Origin: Micromonosporaceae bacterium KJ-029
GTDB lineage: Bacteria; Actinomycetota; Actinomycetes; Mycobacteriales; Micromonosporaceae
DNA length: 64,000 nt
Assembly: GCA_005402585.1 (NCBI GenBank)
Contig: BIFP01000008.1
Location: forward strand, 62,001 to 126,000
Direction of reading: 5' to 3'
This document shows, in pieces, positions 52,177 through 61,245 of this stretch (positions are counted from its first letter, which is position 1; each line of letters starts with the position of its first letter). Below the pieces are notes generated by a model. That model ran no database searches. It was not told the DNA's origin and saw nothing but the letters and a program-made list of their open reading frames with translations. The position numbers and the translations under genes were made by a program.

Positions 52177-52252
52177 TGGTGCGCCGCCAGGGACTCGAAC
52201 CCCGAACCCGCGGATTAAGAGTCCGCTGCTCTGCCAGTTGAGCTAGCGGCGC
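52177..52252 (-). tRNA. tRNA-Lys (anticodon CTT), CCA encoded
   Basis: The cloverleaf is complete: acceptor stem GCGCCGC/GCGGCGC, D-arm GCTC/GAGC, anticodon stem GCGGA/TCCGC with loop CTCTTAA (anticodon CTT, Lys), five-base variable region, and T-arm with TTCGAGT. The body is 73 bases (52180-52252) followed by an encoded CCA (52177-52179). Its 3' end is duplicated at 41302, marking it as a likely integration site. Confidence 0.96.
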
Positions 52253-52437
52253 TCGTTGGCAACGGGGAGAACACTAGCACGCACCCAGAACCGGGTTCCA
52301 ATCCGATACCCGGGTCGTCCCTTCGGCCGAGCTTCTCGGACATTTGGTGGGAACGCCACACAAGGCTTGGGACGGGCTGATGCCGGACGGCAGCTATACG
52401 GCACGATGTCCGGCAGGTGCGTGAGACAGGGGTGGGG

Positions 52438-53718
52438 ATGGGCAGGTTCACGCGGGCCGGGGTGTTGCTGGGCACCCTGGGCCTGGTGGCATCGCTGGCG
52501 CTATCGGGTTGCGGTAAGGACCGCGGAGGTGCCCAGTTCGTACCCGGCGAGATGCCCGGGGCGTCCGGAGCGCCCGGGTCGAGCGGGACGACCGGGACGA
52601 CCGGGACGGCGAAACCGGAGGCGCCGAGCGGTCCACCGCTGACGGTGAGCCCGGCCGAGGGCGCGAAGAAGCAGCCGGTGAGCGTGGAGATCGGTGCCGA
52701 GCTGCCGGATGGCGCCACGGTGTCGAAGGTCACGCTGGCTACCGCGAAGGGTAAGAAGGTCAAGGGGCAGCTGCGTACGGACGGGTCGTCCTGGGTGCCG
52801 TCGGCGCCCCTGGCATGGTCCACCCGTTACACCGCCACGGTCACGGCGAGTCTGCCCGACGGCAGGGTCAGCGAGGGGACCAGCACGTTCACCACGATGG
52901 CCAAGCCCGGCTCGGTGATCACCTCCGGGCTCTACCTGTTCGACGACAGGACGTACGGGGTGGCCATGCCGGTGGTGGCGGAGTTCCACCCGGGCATCCC
53001 GGAGAAGGACCGGGCCGCGGTGCAGAAGCGGATGTTCGTGAAGACCGACCCGCCGCAGCCGGGCGCCTGGCACTGGGTGGGCAACGGCACCCAGGCGTTC
53101 TACCGGGCGCCGGAGTACTGGGAGCCCGGCACGAAACTCTCGGTCCGGATCGCGCTGGCCGGCATCCCGCTGAGCAACGGCCGGTACGGCAACGTCGACC
53201 GCAACGCCACCGCCAAGATCGGCTCCGCCTTCGAGATGAAGGTGACCAACTCCGACAAGCAGATGCGGGTGTACGAGAACGGGCAGTTGATCAAGACGCT
53301 GCCGGTGAGCCTGGGCAAGAAGAAGACGCCCTCCTCCAGCGGCACGCTCGTGGTGATGGAGAAGAAGGAAGCGACCGTCTTCGACACGATGGACGACCCC
53401 GACCCGGCGAACCGCTACGTGACCGACATCCAGTTCGCCCAGCGGCTCACCTGGGGTGGTGAGTACATCCACGCCGCGCCCTGGTCAGAGCACGTCCAGG
53501 GGCGGCAGAATGTGTCCCACGGATGCGTGAACGTCTCCATGGCGAACGCCCGCTGGCTCTTCCAACGTACGAAAATCGGAGATCCGATCACCATCACCGG
53601 CACCGAGCGCAAGCTGGCGCACGGCAACGGCTGGACGGCGTGGAACCTGAGCTGGCCGGAGTTCGTCAAAGGCAGCGCGCTACCGGTTCCGGACGGTGGT
53701 GCCGGTCCGGCCCTGTGA
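52438..53718 (+). CDS. Lipoprotein L,D-transpeptidase, copy 1
   Basis: A 426-residue peptidoglycan cross-linking enzyme that makes 3-3 links. A lipoprotein signal ends at LALSGC (Cys25), followed by a Gly/Thr-rich spacer. Two Ig-like domains (about 65-160 and 160-265) precede a YkuD domain (266-400). The catalytic motif is HAAPW then SHGCVNVS (His361, Cys363). This is the plan of mycobacterial Ldt proteins, targets of carbapenems. ATG 52438 has AGGGG five bases upstream. A paralogue follows 126 bases later. Confidence 0.95.
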   Translation: MGRFTRAGVLLGTLGLVASLALSGCGKDRGGAQFVPGEMPGASGAPGSSGTTGTTGTAKPEAPSGPPLTVSPAEGAKKQPVSVEIGAELPDGATVSKVTLATAKGKKVKGQLRTDGSSWVPSAPLAWSTRYTATVTASLPDGRVSEGTSTFTTMAKPGSVITSGLYLFDDRTYGVAMPVVAEFHPGIPEKDRAAVQKRMFVKTDPPQPGAWHWVGNGTQAFYRAPEYWEPGTKLSVRIALAGIPLSNGRYGNVDRNATAKIGSAFEMKVTNSDKQMRVYENGQLIKTLPVSLGKKKTPSSSGTLVVMEKKEATVFDTMDDPDPANRYVTDIQFAQRLTWGGEYIHAAPWSEHVQGRQNVSHGCVNVSMANARWLFQRTKIGDPITITGTERKLAHGNGWTAWNLSWPEFVKGSALPVPDGGAGPAL

Positions 53719-53844
53719 ACGGGTCGGCCATGTCACCATCCGGACATCCCACGCCAACGTGTTTCGGTTCACCTTCCGCAACGGGTATGTGTTCCGGTGC
53801 GTCTGTGATGTGGACGGGCAGCGGACCATGACTGTGAGGACACC

Positions 53845-55137
53845 ATGCGAGTTCGGGACCAGCGCAACCGGCGACGGGAGGTACTCGCCGCGGGATTGCT
53901 CGCCGTGACGTTGGCGCTGACCTCCGCCTGCACCGGCGGCAAGGGTGGCGACAAGGGGCCGGGCTGGCAGGACGGTGCGGAGCAGCCGGCCGCGAAGGCG
54001 TCGGTGAGCATCAGCGAGCCGGCCGCCGACGCGAAGGACGTGCCCGCCTCCACGGCGATCACCTTCGCCGCCAAGGAGTCGGAGGACACGACGGTCGAGT
54101 TGACCGACGCCAGCGGCGCGGCGGTCAAGGGCAAGCTGGCGGCGGACGGCAAGAGCTGGCTGCCGTCGAAGGCGTTGACGTACGGCGAGTCGTACACCGC
54201 CACCGTCACCGCGACCGGCGACGACGGCCGCCCGGTGACCGCCACCAGCGCGTTCACCGTGATGAAGCAGCCGAGCAAGCAGGTGCGGATCAGCAGCTTC
54301 CTCGGCGACGACCAGACCGTCGGGGTGGCCATGCCGCTGATCGTGAAGTTCGGTCGGGCCATCCCGGAGAAGTACCGCGCCGACCTGCAACGGCGGATGA
54401 CGGTGACCTCGGCGCCGGCCCAGGAGGGCATCTGGCACTGGGTCAGCCCCACCGAGGTCCGTTACCGGCCGAAGGAGTTCTGGCAGGCCGGCAGCAAGGT
54501 GTCGTACCGGGTACAGGCGGGCGGGCTGCCGCTGGGTGACGGCTGGTACGGCCGCGCCGACCTGACTGTCGACATCACCGTCGGCCCCAAGCTGGTCATG
54601 ACGGTGGACAACAAGACCAAGCGGATGACCGTCACCCGGGACGGCAAGACGATCAAGACGATCCCGGTGAGCCTGGGCAAGAAGAGCACCCCGTCCTCCA
54701 GCGGCACCATGGTGGTGATGGAGAAGCTGCGCAAGACGGTATTCGACACGTACGACGAGTTGGGTCCCGAGGACGGGTACCGGACGAAGATCGACTACGC
54801 CCAGCGGTTGACCTGGGGCGGCGAGTTCATCCACGCCGCACCGTGGTCGGAGGGTCAGCAGGGCACCACCAACGTCTCGCACGGCTGCGTCAACGTCTCG
54901 ATGGCCAACGGCGCCTGGCTGTTCAACAACACCCGGGTCGGCGACCCGATCATCGTCAAGGGCACCGAGCGCAAGCTGCAGCTCGGCAACGGCTGGACCG
55001 ACTGGAACGTCAGCTGGGACCAGTACGTCAAGGGCAGCGCCGTGCCGTACGAGCCGGCCGAGGAGACGCCCGCCGAGGACGAGCCGGCGACGGACGACGT
55101 AACCGACCCGGACGTCTCGGCCAGCGCCACCGCCTGA
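53845..55137 (+). CDS. Lipoprotein L,D-transpeptidase, copy 2
   Basis: A 430-residue paralogue with the same architecture: lipobox LALTSAC (Cys29), two Ig-like domains (about 45-140 and 140-250) and a YkuD domain with HAAPW and SHGCVNVS (His346, Cys348). The acidic C-terminal tail (EETPAEDEPATDD) is absent in copy 1. Sequence between the copies (53719-53844) includes a likely separate promoter. Tandem copies suggest specialised roles in growth and stress. Confidence 0.95.
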   Translation: MRVRDQRNRRREVLAAGLLAVTLALTSACTGGKGGDKGPGWQDGAEQPAAKASVSISEPAADAKDVPASTAITFAAKESEDTTVELTDASGAAVKGKLAADGKSWLPSKALTYGESYTATVTATGDDGRPVTATSAFTVMKQPSKQVRISSFLGDDQTVGVAMPLIVKFGRAIPEKYRADLQRRMTVTSAPAQEGIWHWVSPTEVRYRPKEFWQAGSKVSYRVQAGGLPLGDGWYGRADLTVDITVGPKLVMTVDNKTKRMTVTRDGKTIKTIPVSLGKKSTPSSSGTMVVMEKLRKTVFDTYDELGPEDGYRTKIDYAQRLTWGGEFIHAAPWSEGQQGTTNVSHGCVNVSMANGAWLFNNTRVGDPIIVKGTERKLQLGNGWTDWNVSWDQYVKGSAVPYEPAEETPAEDEPATDDVTDPDVSASATA

Positions 55138-55176
55138 CCTCACCAGGCAGGTCGGCCACCGCTTCCCAGACCCGGT

Positions 55177-55208
55177 GGTGAGCGCCCCGGCACACCGGGG
55201 CGCTCACC
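55177..55208. terminator. Terminator between convergent genes
   Basis: A perfect 14-bp stem (55177-55190 with 55195-55208) and a CACA loop follow the second transpeptidase gene. It overlaps the stop region of the convergent GntR gene. Confidence 0.82.
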
Positions 55209-55950
55209 GTGCTGGCTGCGGATCCCCTCCCCGACTGATCCGCAGGGTCAGCACGTCGGTGCGGACCGTGATGTGCCCGTGGAAGAGGGCCGCGCCACCT
55301 GTCCCGTAGCCGATCTGAGTCGCGGTGATCAGCGGATGCCCGATCGCCACGCCGAGCCGGGTGGTGGATTCCTCGTCAGCGAGCACAGCGGCGAGTTCGA
55401 TCTCGGCCCGCCGTACCGGCATGCCGGTCGCGCTGGCAAGGAACTCGAACATGTCCAGGTCGATGCTGACCAACCCGGACGGGTCGAGGTCGCGGCCGTC
55501 GAAACGCAGCGGCAGGTGGTCGCGGATCCAGGCCGCCGCGACGCCGTCCACGGCGAATAGCCGGTCGACCCGCCACACCGGCGAGTCCGTCTCCAACCCG
55601 AGCACCTTGGCACAGTCAGCCGGGCATTTCGCCCGGCTGACTGTGGCGTCCTGAAGCGTCGGCCGGTGGCCCGAGGCGGTGATCCGGTCCCGCAGCGCGG
55701 TGACGTCGCCGATCGACACCGGCACCCGCTCGGCGCCGTCGTGCACGAAGGTGCCGATCCCCCAGGTACGGGTCACCACTCCCTCGGCGGCGAGTTGGCC
55801 CAGCACCTCACGTACGGTGGCCCGGCTGACCTCCAACCGATCGGCCAGGTCCCGCTCGTTGGGCAGCTTGTCGCCCGACCGGAACTCACTGCCGATCAGC
55901 TCGCGAAGCCGACCGTGCGCAGTTTGTAGCGCGGTTTCGCGCCGAGCCAT
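55204..55950 (-). CDS. GntR/HutC-type regulator with UTRA domain
   Basis: A 248-residue repressor. Residues 8-75 form the GntR winged helix (GDKLPNERDLADRLEVSRATVREVLGQLAAEGVVTR in outline). Residues 90-245 are a UTRA ligand domain (VLGLETDSPVWRVDRLFAVDGV, HLPLRFDGRDL, and the end GHITVRTDVLTLRISR). It lies directly downstream of the peptide transporter and peptidase operon on the same strand (gap of 90 bases) and probably controls it in response to a peptide or amino acid derivative. ATG 55950 is the start. Confidence 0.92.
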   Translation of the reverse strand: MARRETALQTAHGRLRELIGSEFRSGDKLPNERDLADRLEVSRATVREVLGQLAAEGVVTRTWGIGTFVHDGAERVPVSIGDVTALRDRITASGHRPTLQDATVSRAKCPADCAKVLGLETDSPVWRVDRLFAVDGVAAAWIRDHLPLRFDGRDLDPSGLVSIDLDMFEFLASATGMPVRRAEIELAAVLADEESTTRLGVAIGHPLITATQIGYGTGGAALFHGHITVRTDVLTLRISRGGDPQPAR

Positions 55951-56040
55951 CCGCCTTCACCTCATCGTTCCCCGCCGCCCCCCGGCGGCTTAGGGAGTGT
56001 AGTTCGTCGGTGCCCTCACGGCCGATCGGCCGGGAGGGCA

Positions 56041-57246
56041 TTACCAGACCTGTTCGAGCACCCGGATCGTGTTGCCGCCGATCACCTTGGCGATCTCGTC
56101 GTCGGAGTAGTCGTGCTTGACCAGCCAGCCGACGATGTTCCCGAACGCCTCGCCCGGGTTCTCCAGCCCGGACACGTACTCCACCCGCGGGTGCTCCGGC
56201 CGGTTGCCGGCGTCGTGGGCGTAGTTGCCGGCGTAGGTGTTGTGCACCCCCACGTGGTCACCGAACATCGTGTCCGGGCCGAACGTGACGTGGTCGATGC
56301 CGACCAGGTCGACGCAGTACGTGAAGTGGTCCATCACCGACTCGATCGAGTGGTGCTTGTGCGCCTCGGAGAGGGTGGTGTGCGGAGCGGCCTCGATGCC
56401 GATCACGCCACCGCGCTCGGCGCAGGCCCGGATCACCTCGTCCGGCTTCATCCGGGAGGTGTCCCAGACCGAGCGGGCACCGGCGTGGGTGATGAAGACC
56501 GGAACCCGACTGGCCTCGATGACGTCCAGGCAGGTCTGGTCGCCGGAGTGCGAGATGTCGATGGCGATGCCGAGCTTGTTCATCCGGTCCACCGCGCGCC
56601 GCCCGAAGTGGGTCAGCCCACCGTCGTGCTTCTCGGAGAGGCCACCGCCGAGCATGTTCGCCTGGCTGTACGCGATACCGAGCTGGCGGACGCCGAAGCC
56701 GTAGAGAATGTCGATCCGGTCCAGCTCGTTCTCGATCGGGCTGCTGCACTCCAGACCGGCGACCAGAGCCAGCCGGCCGTCCCGCTTCGCGGTGTGGATG
56801 TCGGCCAGCGAGGTCGCCAGGAAGACGTGGTCCTGTTTGTAGAGGTCACTCATCCGCATCCCGAGGGCGTAGATGAGGTCGTTCCACTTCCAACCGTTCT
56901 CGCTGGTCACGCAGGAGGCACCGGCCATGAAGTTGTCGAAGACGGCGGTCAGGCCGGAACGGGCCAGGCCCTCGTAGCCGGTGCGCTGGCGCGCGGTCCG
57001 GTTGTAGGCGCGCAGCTCGCGGACGTCCTCGGGCAGGATCACCGGGTGCTCGTGCAGCGAGATCGCGGCGTGCTCGGTGAGCAGCCGGGTCACCCGCTCA
57101 CGCTGGGCGTCGGTAAGTCCGAGGTCGTGCTCCGGTACCCGACCGACTTCCGTCGCCAACGTGAACACCCGGTAGTCCGAGTGCGGCTCCAGGTACGAGT
57201 ACGACCTGTGGCCCTGGTACCGGGGGGCGGGTTCTTGCAGCAACAC
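56041..57246 (-). CDS. Renal-dipeptidase-type (M19) peptidase
   Basis: A 401-residue amidohydrolase-fold dipeptidase. The metal ligands Glu (LVAGLECSSPIENE), His (AIDISHSGDQTCLDVIE) and His (VFITHAGARSVWDTS) match the M19 pattern. The first motif, normally D-x-H-x-D, reads LHEHPVIL, so the Asp ligand appears to be replaced by His. The protein is long at its N terminus. GTG 57246 follows AAGGAG; TTG 57243 is also possible. It ends the peptide operon and would split imported dipeptides. Confidence 0.87.
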   Translation of the reverse strand: MLLQEPAPRYQGHRSYSYLEPHSDYRVFTLATEVGRVPEHDLGLTDAQRERVTRLLTEHAAISLHEHPVILPEDVRELRAYNRTARQRTGYEGLARSGLTAVFDNFMAGASCVTSENGWKWNDLIYALGMRMSDLYKQDHVFLATSLADIHTAKRDGRLALVAGLECSSPIENELDRIDILYGFGVRQLGIAYSQANMLGGGLSEKHDGGLTHFGRRAVDRMNKLGIAIDISHSGDQTCLDVIEASRVPVFITHAGARSVWDTSRMKPDEVIRACAERGGVIGIEAAPHTTLSEAHKHHSIESVMDHFTYCVDLVGIDHVTFGPDTMFGDHVGVHNTYAGNYAHDAGNRPEHPRVEYVSGLENPGEAFGNIVGWLVKHDYSDDEIAKVIGGNTIRVLEQVW

Positions 57247-57274
57247 CTTCTCCTTCGGAAACGGTCGCCGGCCG

Positions 57275-58264
57275 TCAGGCGGCCAGCGGGTAGTGGCAGG
57301 CAACCGGATGCTCACCGGCGGCCAGCGGCGGTTCGGTGGTGGCACAGGTATCGGTCGCCTGCCAGCAGCGGGTCCGGAACCGGCAACCCGACGGCGGGTT
57401 GACCGGGCTGGGCGGGTCGCCGGCCAGCAGGATCCGCTTGCGCTCGCCGCGTCCGGCCGGATCGGGCACCGGCACGGCGGAGAGCAGCGCGCTGGTGTAC
57501 GGGTGCCGGGGCGCCTCGTACAGGTCGATCTCCGGACCGGTCTCCACCAGCTTGCCGAGGTACATCACGGCCACCCGGTCGGAGATGTGGCGCACCACCG
57601 ACAGGTCGTGGGCGATGAAGACGTACGCCACGCCCAGCTCCTCCTGGAGCCGTTCGAGCAGGTTGACCACCTGGGCCTGGACCGACACGTCCAGTGCGGA
57701 GACCGGCTCGTCGCAGACGATCACGTCGGGGTTCAGCGCGAGCGCCCGGGCGATGCCGATGCGCTGGCGCTGCCCGCCGGAGAACTGGTGCGGGTAGCGG
57801 TCCAGGTGCAGGCTGGGGTCGAGACCGACCAGGTCGAGCAGTTCCTTGATCCGCTCGACCCGGCGGCGGCGGTCCAGCACGTCGGGGTGGATCTCGAAGG
57901 GCTGGAGCAGGATCTCCCGGATGGTCCGGCGGGGGTTCAGCGAGGTATACGGGTCCTGGAGCACGATCTGGATCCGCCGGCGCAGCGCCCGCAGTTCCCG
58001 CCCTCTGGCCTGGTGCACCACCGACCGTCCGAAGCGCACTGCGCCCGAGGTGGGCTGTTCCAGCCCGACCAGCATCCGGGCCAGGGTGCTCTTGCCGCAG
58101 CCGGACTCGCCCACCACGCCGAGCGTCTCGCCCCGGCGCAGGTCGAAGGAGACCCCGTCGACGGCCTTGACCACCCCGCCGGAGACGAACGGGATACGCC
58201 CCTTGACCGGGAAGTGCTTGACCAGGTTCTCGACCCGTAGCACCACGTCATCGCTGGGTGGCAC
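57275..58264 (-). CDS. Peptide ABC transporter ATP-binding protein (OppF/DppF)
   Basis: A 329-residue ATPase with Walker [11 protein letters not shown], signature [15 protein letters not shown], Walker [17 protein letters not shown] and the C-terminal oligopeptide-transporter Cys tail ([15 protein letters not shown], then CHY), which often binds an Fe-S cluster. GTG 58264 overlaps the OppD gene end by 17 bases. The pair energises uptake of peptides through the two permeases of this operon. Confidence 0.95.
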   Translation of the reverse strand: MPPSDDVVLRVENLVKHFPVKGRIPFVSGGVVKAVDGVSFDLRRGETLGVVGESGCGKSTLARMLVGLEQPTSGAVRFGRSVVHQARGRELRALRRRIQIVLQDPYTSLNPRRTIREILLQPFEIHPDVLDRRRRVERIKELLDLVGLDPSLHLDRYPHQFSGGQRQRIGIARALALNPDVIVCDEPVSALDVSVQAQVVNLLERLQEELGVAYVFIAHDLSVVRHISDRVAVMYLGKLVETGPEIDLYEAPRHPYTSALLSAVPVPDPAGRGERKRILLAGDPPSPVNPPSGCRFRTRCWQATDTCATTEPPLAAGEHPVACHYPLAA

Positions 58265-59231
58265 CGAGCACCTCCTCGTGGTGGTGGCAGGCGCTGGCCC
58301 GGTCGGCGGGGAGCGCCTGGAGCGGCGGCAGGGTCACCAGGCACTCGTCGGTGGCCCGGGGGCAGCGCAGGTGGAACGGGCAGCCGGCGGGGAGCCGGGC
58401 CGGGTTGGGCGGGGCGCCCGGGATCGCGTAGAGCTGCTCGTCGCGCCGGTCCACCCGGGGCATCGAGGCGAGCAGCCCCTCGGTGTAGGGGTGGGCCGGA
58501 CCGGCGAAGATCTGCTGGACGGTGCCGCGTTCGACGATCCGGCCGGCGTACATCACCGCGACGTCGTCGGCGACCTCGGCCACCACCCCCAGGTCGTGGG
58601 TGATCAGCAGCAGGCCCATCCCGCTGTCCCGCTGGATCTCCGCGAGCAACTCCATCACCTGGGCCTGCACGGTCACGTCCAGGGCGGTGGTGGGTTCGTC
58701 GGCGATCAGCAGGTCCGGTTCCAGCGAGATGGCCAGCGCGATCATGATGCGCTGGCGCATACCGCCGGAGAACTGGTGCGGGTAGTCCCGGATCCGGTCC
58801 TTGGCCGCCGGGATCCGCACCCGGTCGACCAGCTCGATGGCCCGACGGCGGGCGTCGGCCTTGGACATGCCCCGGCGTACCCGCAGCACCTCCATGATCT
58901 GGTGCCCGACGGTGAAGACCGGGTTGAGCGCGGCCATCGCGTCCTGGAACACCATGCCGATCTCCTCGCCGCTGATCCGGTCGCGCTGCTTGCGCGGCAG
59001 GGTGAGCAGCTCCCGGTCGCGCAGCCGGACCGAACCGGTGATCGTGGCGGGCGGCACGTCGAGGATGCCCATCACCGCCTGCGCGGTCACGCTCTTGCCG
59101 GAGCCGGACTCGCCGAGGATGGCCAGGGTCTGCCCGGAGTCGACGCCGAGCGACACCCCGTTGACCGCGTTGACCGGCCCGCTCGGCCCGGGAAACGCGA
59201 CCCGCAGGTCGGCGATCTCCAACAGGGTCAT
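58248..59231 (-). CDS. Peptide ABC transporter ATP-binding protein (OppD/DppD)
   Basis: A 327-residue ATPase. Walker [13 protein letters not shown], signature [15 protein letters not shown], Walker [17 protein letters not shown] and the Cys tail [15 protein letters not shown] are present. ATG 59231 overlaps the stop of the alpha/beta hydrolase gene by four bases (ATGA). The first residues [13 protein letters not shown] are typical for OppD. Confidence 0.95.
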   Translation of the reverse strand: MTLLEIADLRVAFPGPSGPVNAVNGVSLGVDSGQTLAILGESGSGKSVTAQAVMGILDVPPATITGSVRLRDRELLTLPRKQRDRISGEEIGMVFQDAMAALNPVFTVGHQIMEVLRVRRGMSKADARRRAIELVDRVRIPAAKDRIRDYPHQFSGGMRQRIMIALAISLEPDLLIADEPTTALDVTVQAQVMELLAEIQRDSGMGLLLITHDLGVVAEVADDVAVMYAGRIVERGTVQQIFAGPAHPYTEGLLASMPRVDRRDEQLYAIPGAPPNPARLPAGCPFHLRCPRATDECLVTLPPLQALPADRASACHHHEEVLGATQR

Positions 59232-60064
59232 CGCAGCACTCCGGCTCTTCCGAGGAAGTCCCGCACCACCTGCTGGAACAGCTCGGGCTCCTCCAACTGG
59301 GGCGAGTGACCGGACTTCTCGAAGACCACCAGCTCGCCGTTGGGGATCAGGTCCGCGATGACCTGCGAGGCCGCCACCGGCGTACGCCAGTCGTGCCGGC
59401 CGACGGTGACGAGGGTCGGGCAGGTGATCGACGGCAGCTTCGGCTTGAGGTCGTAGCGGGGCATGTTCTGCCCGAAGGCCGCGTTGTGGGTCCGGTAGTG
59501 GAAACGGGTGGCGGCCAGCCGCGCCTCGTCCTTGGCCGGGTCGTGCTGGTGGTCGTAGAGCGGCAGGATGGCCCGCCAGTAATCCCGCAGCTGCTCGTTG
59601 CTCTCGAACCGGCCGGTGCCGATGCGTTCGATGACCCACTCCGGGATCACCGAGCGGTCGGTGTTGCGGGCCCGCTCGACCGCCAGGTGGTCGTGCGCGG
59701 TGTCCGCCGCGGTGTCCCGCAGCACCAGCGCGGAGACCCGGTCCGGGTGGGCGATGGCGTACTCCAGGGCGATGAACCCGCCGTACGAGCCGCCGGCCAT
59801 CACGATCTTCTCGTAGCCGAAGTGCTCCCGGATCGCGTCCACGTCGGCCACCCACTGCTCGTGGGTGAACGGCTCGTCGTCGCTGGACTCGCCGGATCCC
59901 CGGGCGTCGAAGACGATGACCCGCATCCGGTCGGCGAACGGGCCGAACGAGCGCTTCGGCTCACTGCGCGAGCCCAGACCCGGCGCGCCGTGGTGCACGA
60001 TCATCGCCGGCCCGTCCTCGGGGCCGAACGCCTCGACGACCAGTTCCGCTCCGTTGATTTTCAT
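59228..60064 (-). CDS. Proline-iminopeptidase-like alpha/beta hydrolase
   Basis: A 278-residue hydrolase with oxyanion HHGAPGLGSR, nucleophile Ser in MAGGSYGGFIALEYA, Asp in VGRHDWRTPV and His in KSGHSPQLEEPE. This resembles proline iminopeptidase, which removes N-terminal Pro, but is somewhat shorter than the usual 310 residues. ATG 60064 overlaps the M24 gene stop (ATGA). It lies in the peptide operon and probably splits imported peptides. Confidence 0.87.
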   Translation of the reverse strand: MKINGAELVVEAFGPEDGPAMIVHHGAPGLGSRSEPKRSFGPFADRMRVIVFDARGSGESSDDEPFTHEQWVADVDAIREHFGYEKIVMAGGSYGGFIALEYAIAHPDRVSALVLRDTAADTAHDHLAVERARNTDRSVIPEWVIERIGTGRFESNEQLRDYWRAILPLYDHQHDPAKDEARLAATRFHYRTHNAAFGQNMPRYDLKPKLPSITCPTLVTVGRHDWRTPVAASQVIADLIPNGELVVFEKSGHSPQLEEPELFQQVVRDFLGRAGVLR

Positions 60065-61242
60065 CGGACCCCCTCGATGACGTTGGATGCCAGGTCGCGC
60101 GGGTAGCCGGTGAGCCGGCGCGGACCGGCCTCCTGCACCAGGACCGTGTCGGAAATGCGGTAGCCGGCGTGGCCGGGAACGTAGACACCGGGCTCGCTGG
60201 AGAGCAGCATCCCGGGGGCGAGCACGGTGTCGTCGCCGTCCTCGACCCACGGCGCCTCGTGGTTCTGCAACCCGATGCCGTGCCCCTGCCGGTGCCGGAT
60301 GTAGTCGCCCAGTCCGTGTTCACGCAGCACGTCCAGGCAGATCTTGTTGACCTCGGCGCAGGTCCGCCCGGCGATCATCGCCTGGGTGCCCACCTCCTGC
60401 GCCTCCCGGTCGGCCTCGTAGTAGCGCACCTGCTCGGCGGTGGGCTCACCGACAATGAAGGTGCGTTCGCTCTCCACGAACCGGCTGGCCACCGCCGCGC
60501 CGAGGGAGAGGATCAGCGTGTCGCCCGGCTGGATCCGCCGACGGGTCGGCAGGCCGTGCGGCAGGGCCGAGTTCGGGCCGGCGTACACCAGCCCACCGGC
60601 CAGCTTGGTGGTGTAGACCACCAGGTCGTAGTGGGCGTACATCCGGTCGGTGCCGTACCCGATCACGTGCCGGGCGATCTCGTCCTCCCGCGGCAGCGGG
60701 CCGCCGGAGGCCAGCGCCTCCTCGATCAGCCCCCGACCGGCGGCGAGCATCTCGTCGCAGATCCCGGCGGCCGCCTCGTGGAACGGGATCTCCTCGGGAA
60801 ACTTGCGCAGCCGCAGCTTCGCCACCGCGTCGGTGGTGACCAGCTCGGCGCCGCCGATGGCCCGGGACAGCGCCCGGTACGCGGCCACCGACACGCCGGC
60901 GCTCACGCCGATGCGGCGGCCCGCCCCGCCGGGACGGGACAGCGCGGCGGCCAGCGTCTCCTCGGCGCTGACCACACCCGGGTACTCGAAGTAGCTGACC
61001 ATCGGGATGGTGACGCCCTGCTGCGCGGCGTACTCCTCGTCGAGACGCGGGATGACCAGCAGCGGGTCACCCTCACGCGGCATCCAGAGGTAGACCGGGC
61101 GTTCGGTGGCGATGTAGAAAAAGCCACTGAGGAAGGCGACGTCCGCCGGGGACGTGGCCAGGAAGCCGTCCAGGCCGCGTTCGTCGAGCGCCTCGCTGAG
61201 TCGGGTTCGGACGCTGGTGTAGAAGCTCTCGGGCAGTCGCAC
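60061..61242 (-). CDS. M24 (pita-bread) family hydrolase with altered metal site
   Basis: A 393-residue creatinase/Xaa-Pro-peptidase-fold protein. The His region GHGIGLQNHEAP and the Glu in LLSSEPGVYVPG match the family. The usual Asp ligands (V-D-x-G and S-D-x-T-R-T-F) read LSLGA and VESERTF, and the last Glu reads RISDTV. Metal binding may therefore be lost, as in creatinase and ectoine hydrolase, which are metal-free. It may thus cleave a non-peptide C-N bond rather than Xaa-Pro. GTG 61242 has GGAGG seven bases upstream. Confidence 0.86.
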   Translation of the reverse strand: MRLPESFYTSVRTRLSEALDERGLDGFLATSPADVAFLSGFFYIATERPVYLWMPREGDPLLVIPRLDEEYAAQQGVTIPMVSYFEYPGVVSAEETLAAALSRPGGAGRRIGVSAGVSVAAYRALSRAIGGAELVTTDAVAKLRLRKFPEEIPFHEAAAGICDEMLAAGRGLIEEALASGGPLPREDEIARHVIGYGTDRMYAHYDLVVYTTKLAGGLVYAGPNSALPHGLPTRRRIQPGDTLILSLGAAVASRFVESERTFIVGEPTAEQVRYYEADREAQEVGTQAMIAGRTCAEVNKICLDVLREHGLGDYIRHRQGHGIGLQNHEAPWVEDGDDTVLAPGMLLSSEPGVYVPGHAGYRISDTVLVQEAGPRRLTGYPRDLASNVIEGVR

Positions 61243-61245
61243 TGG

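Noticed and set aside
41302..52252. Search for an integrase or transposase inside the putative island
   Set aside because: No tyrosine or serine recombinase motif was seen in any frame; mobility is not claimed.
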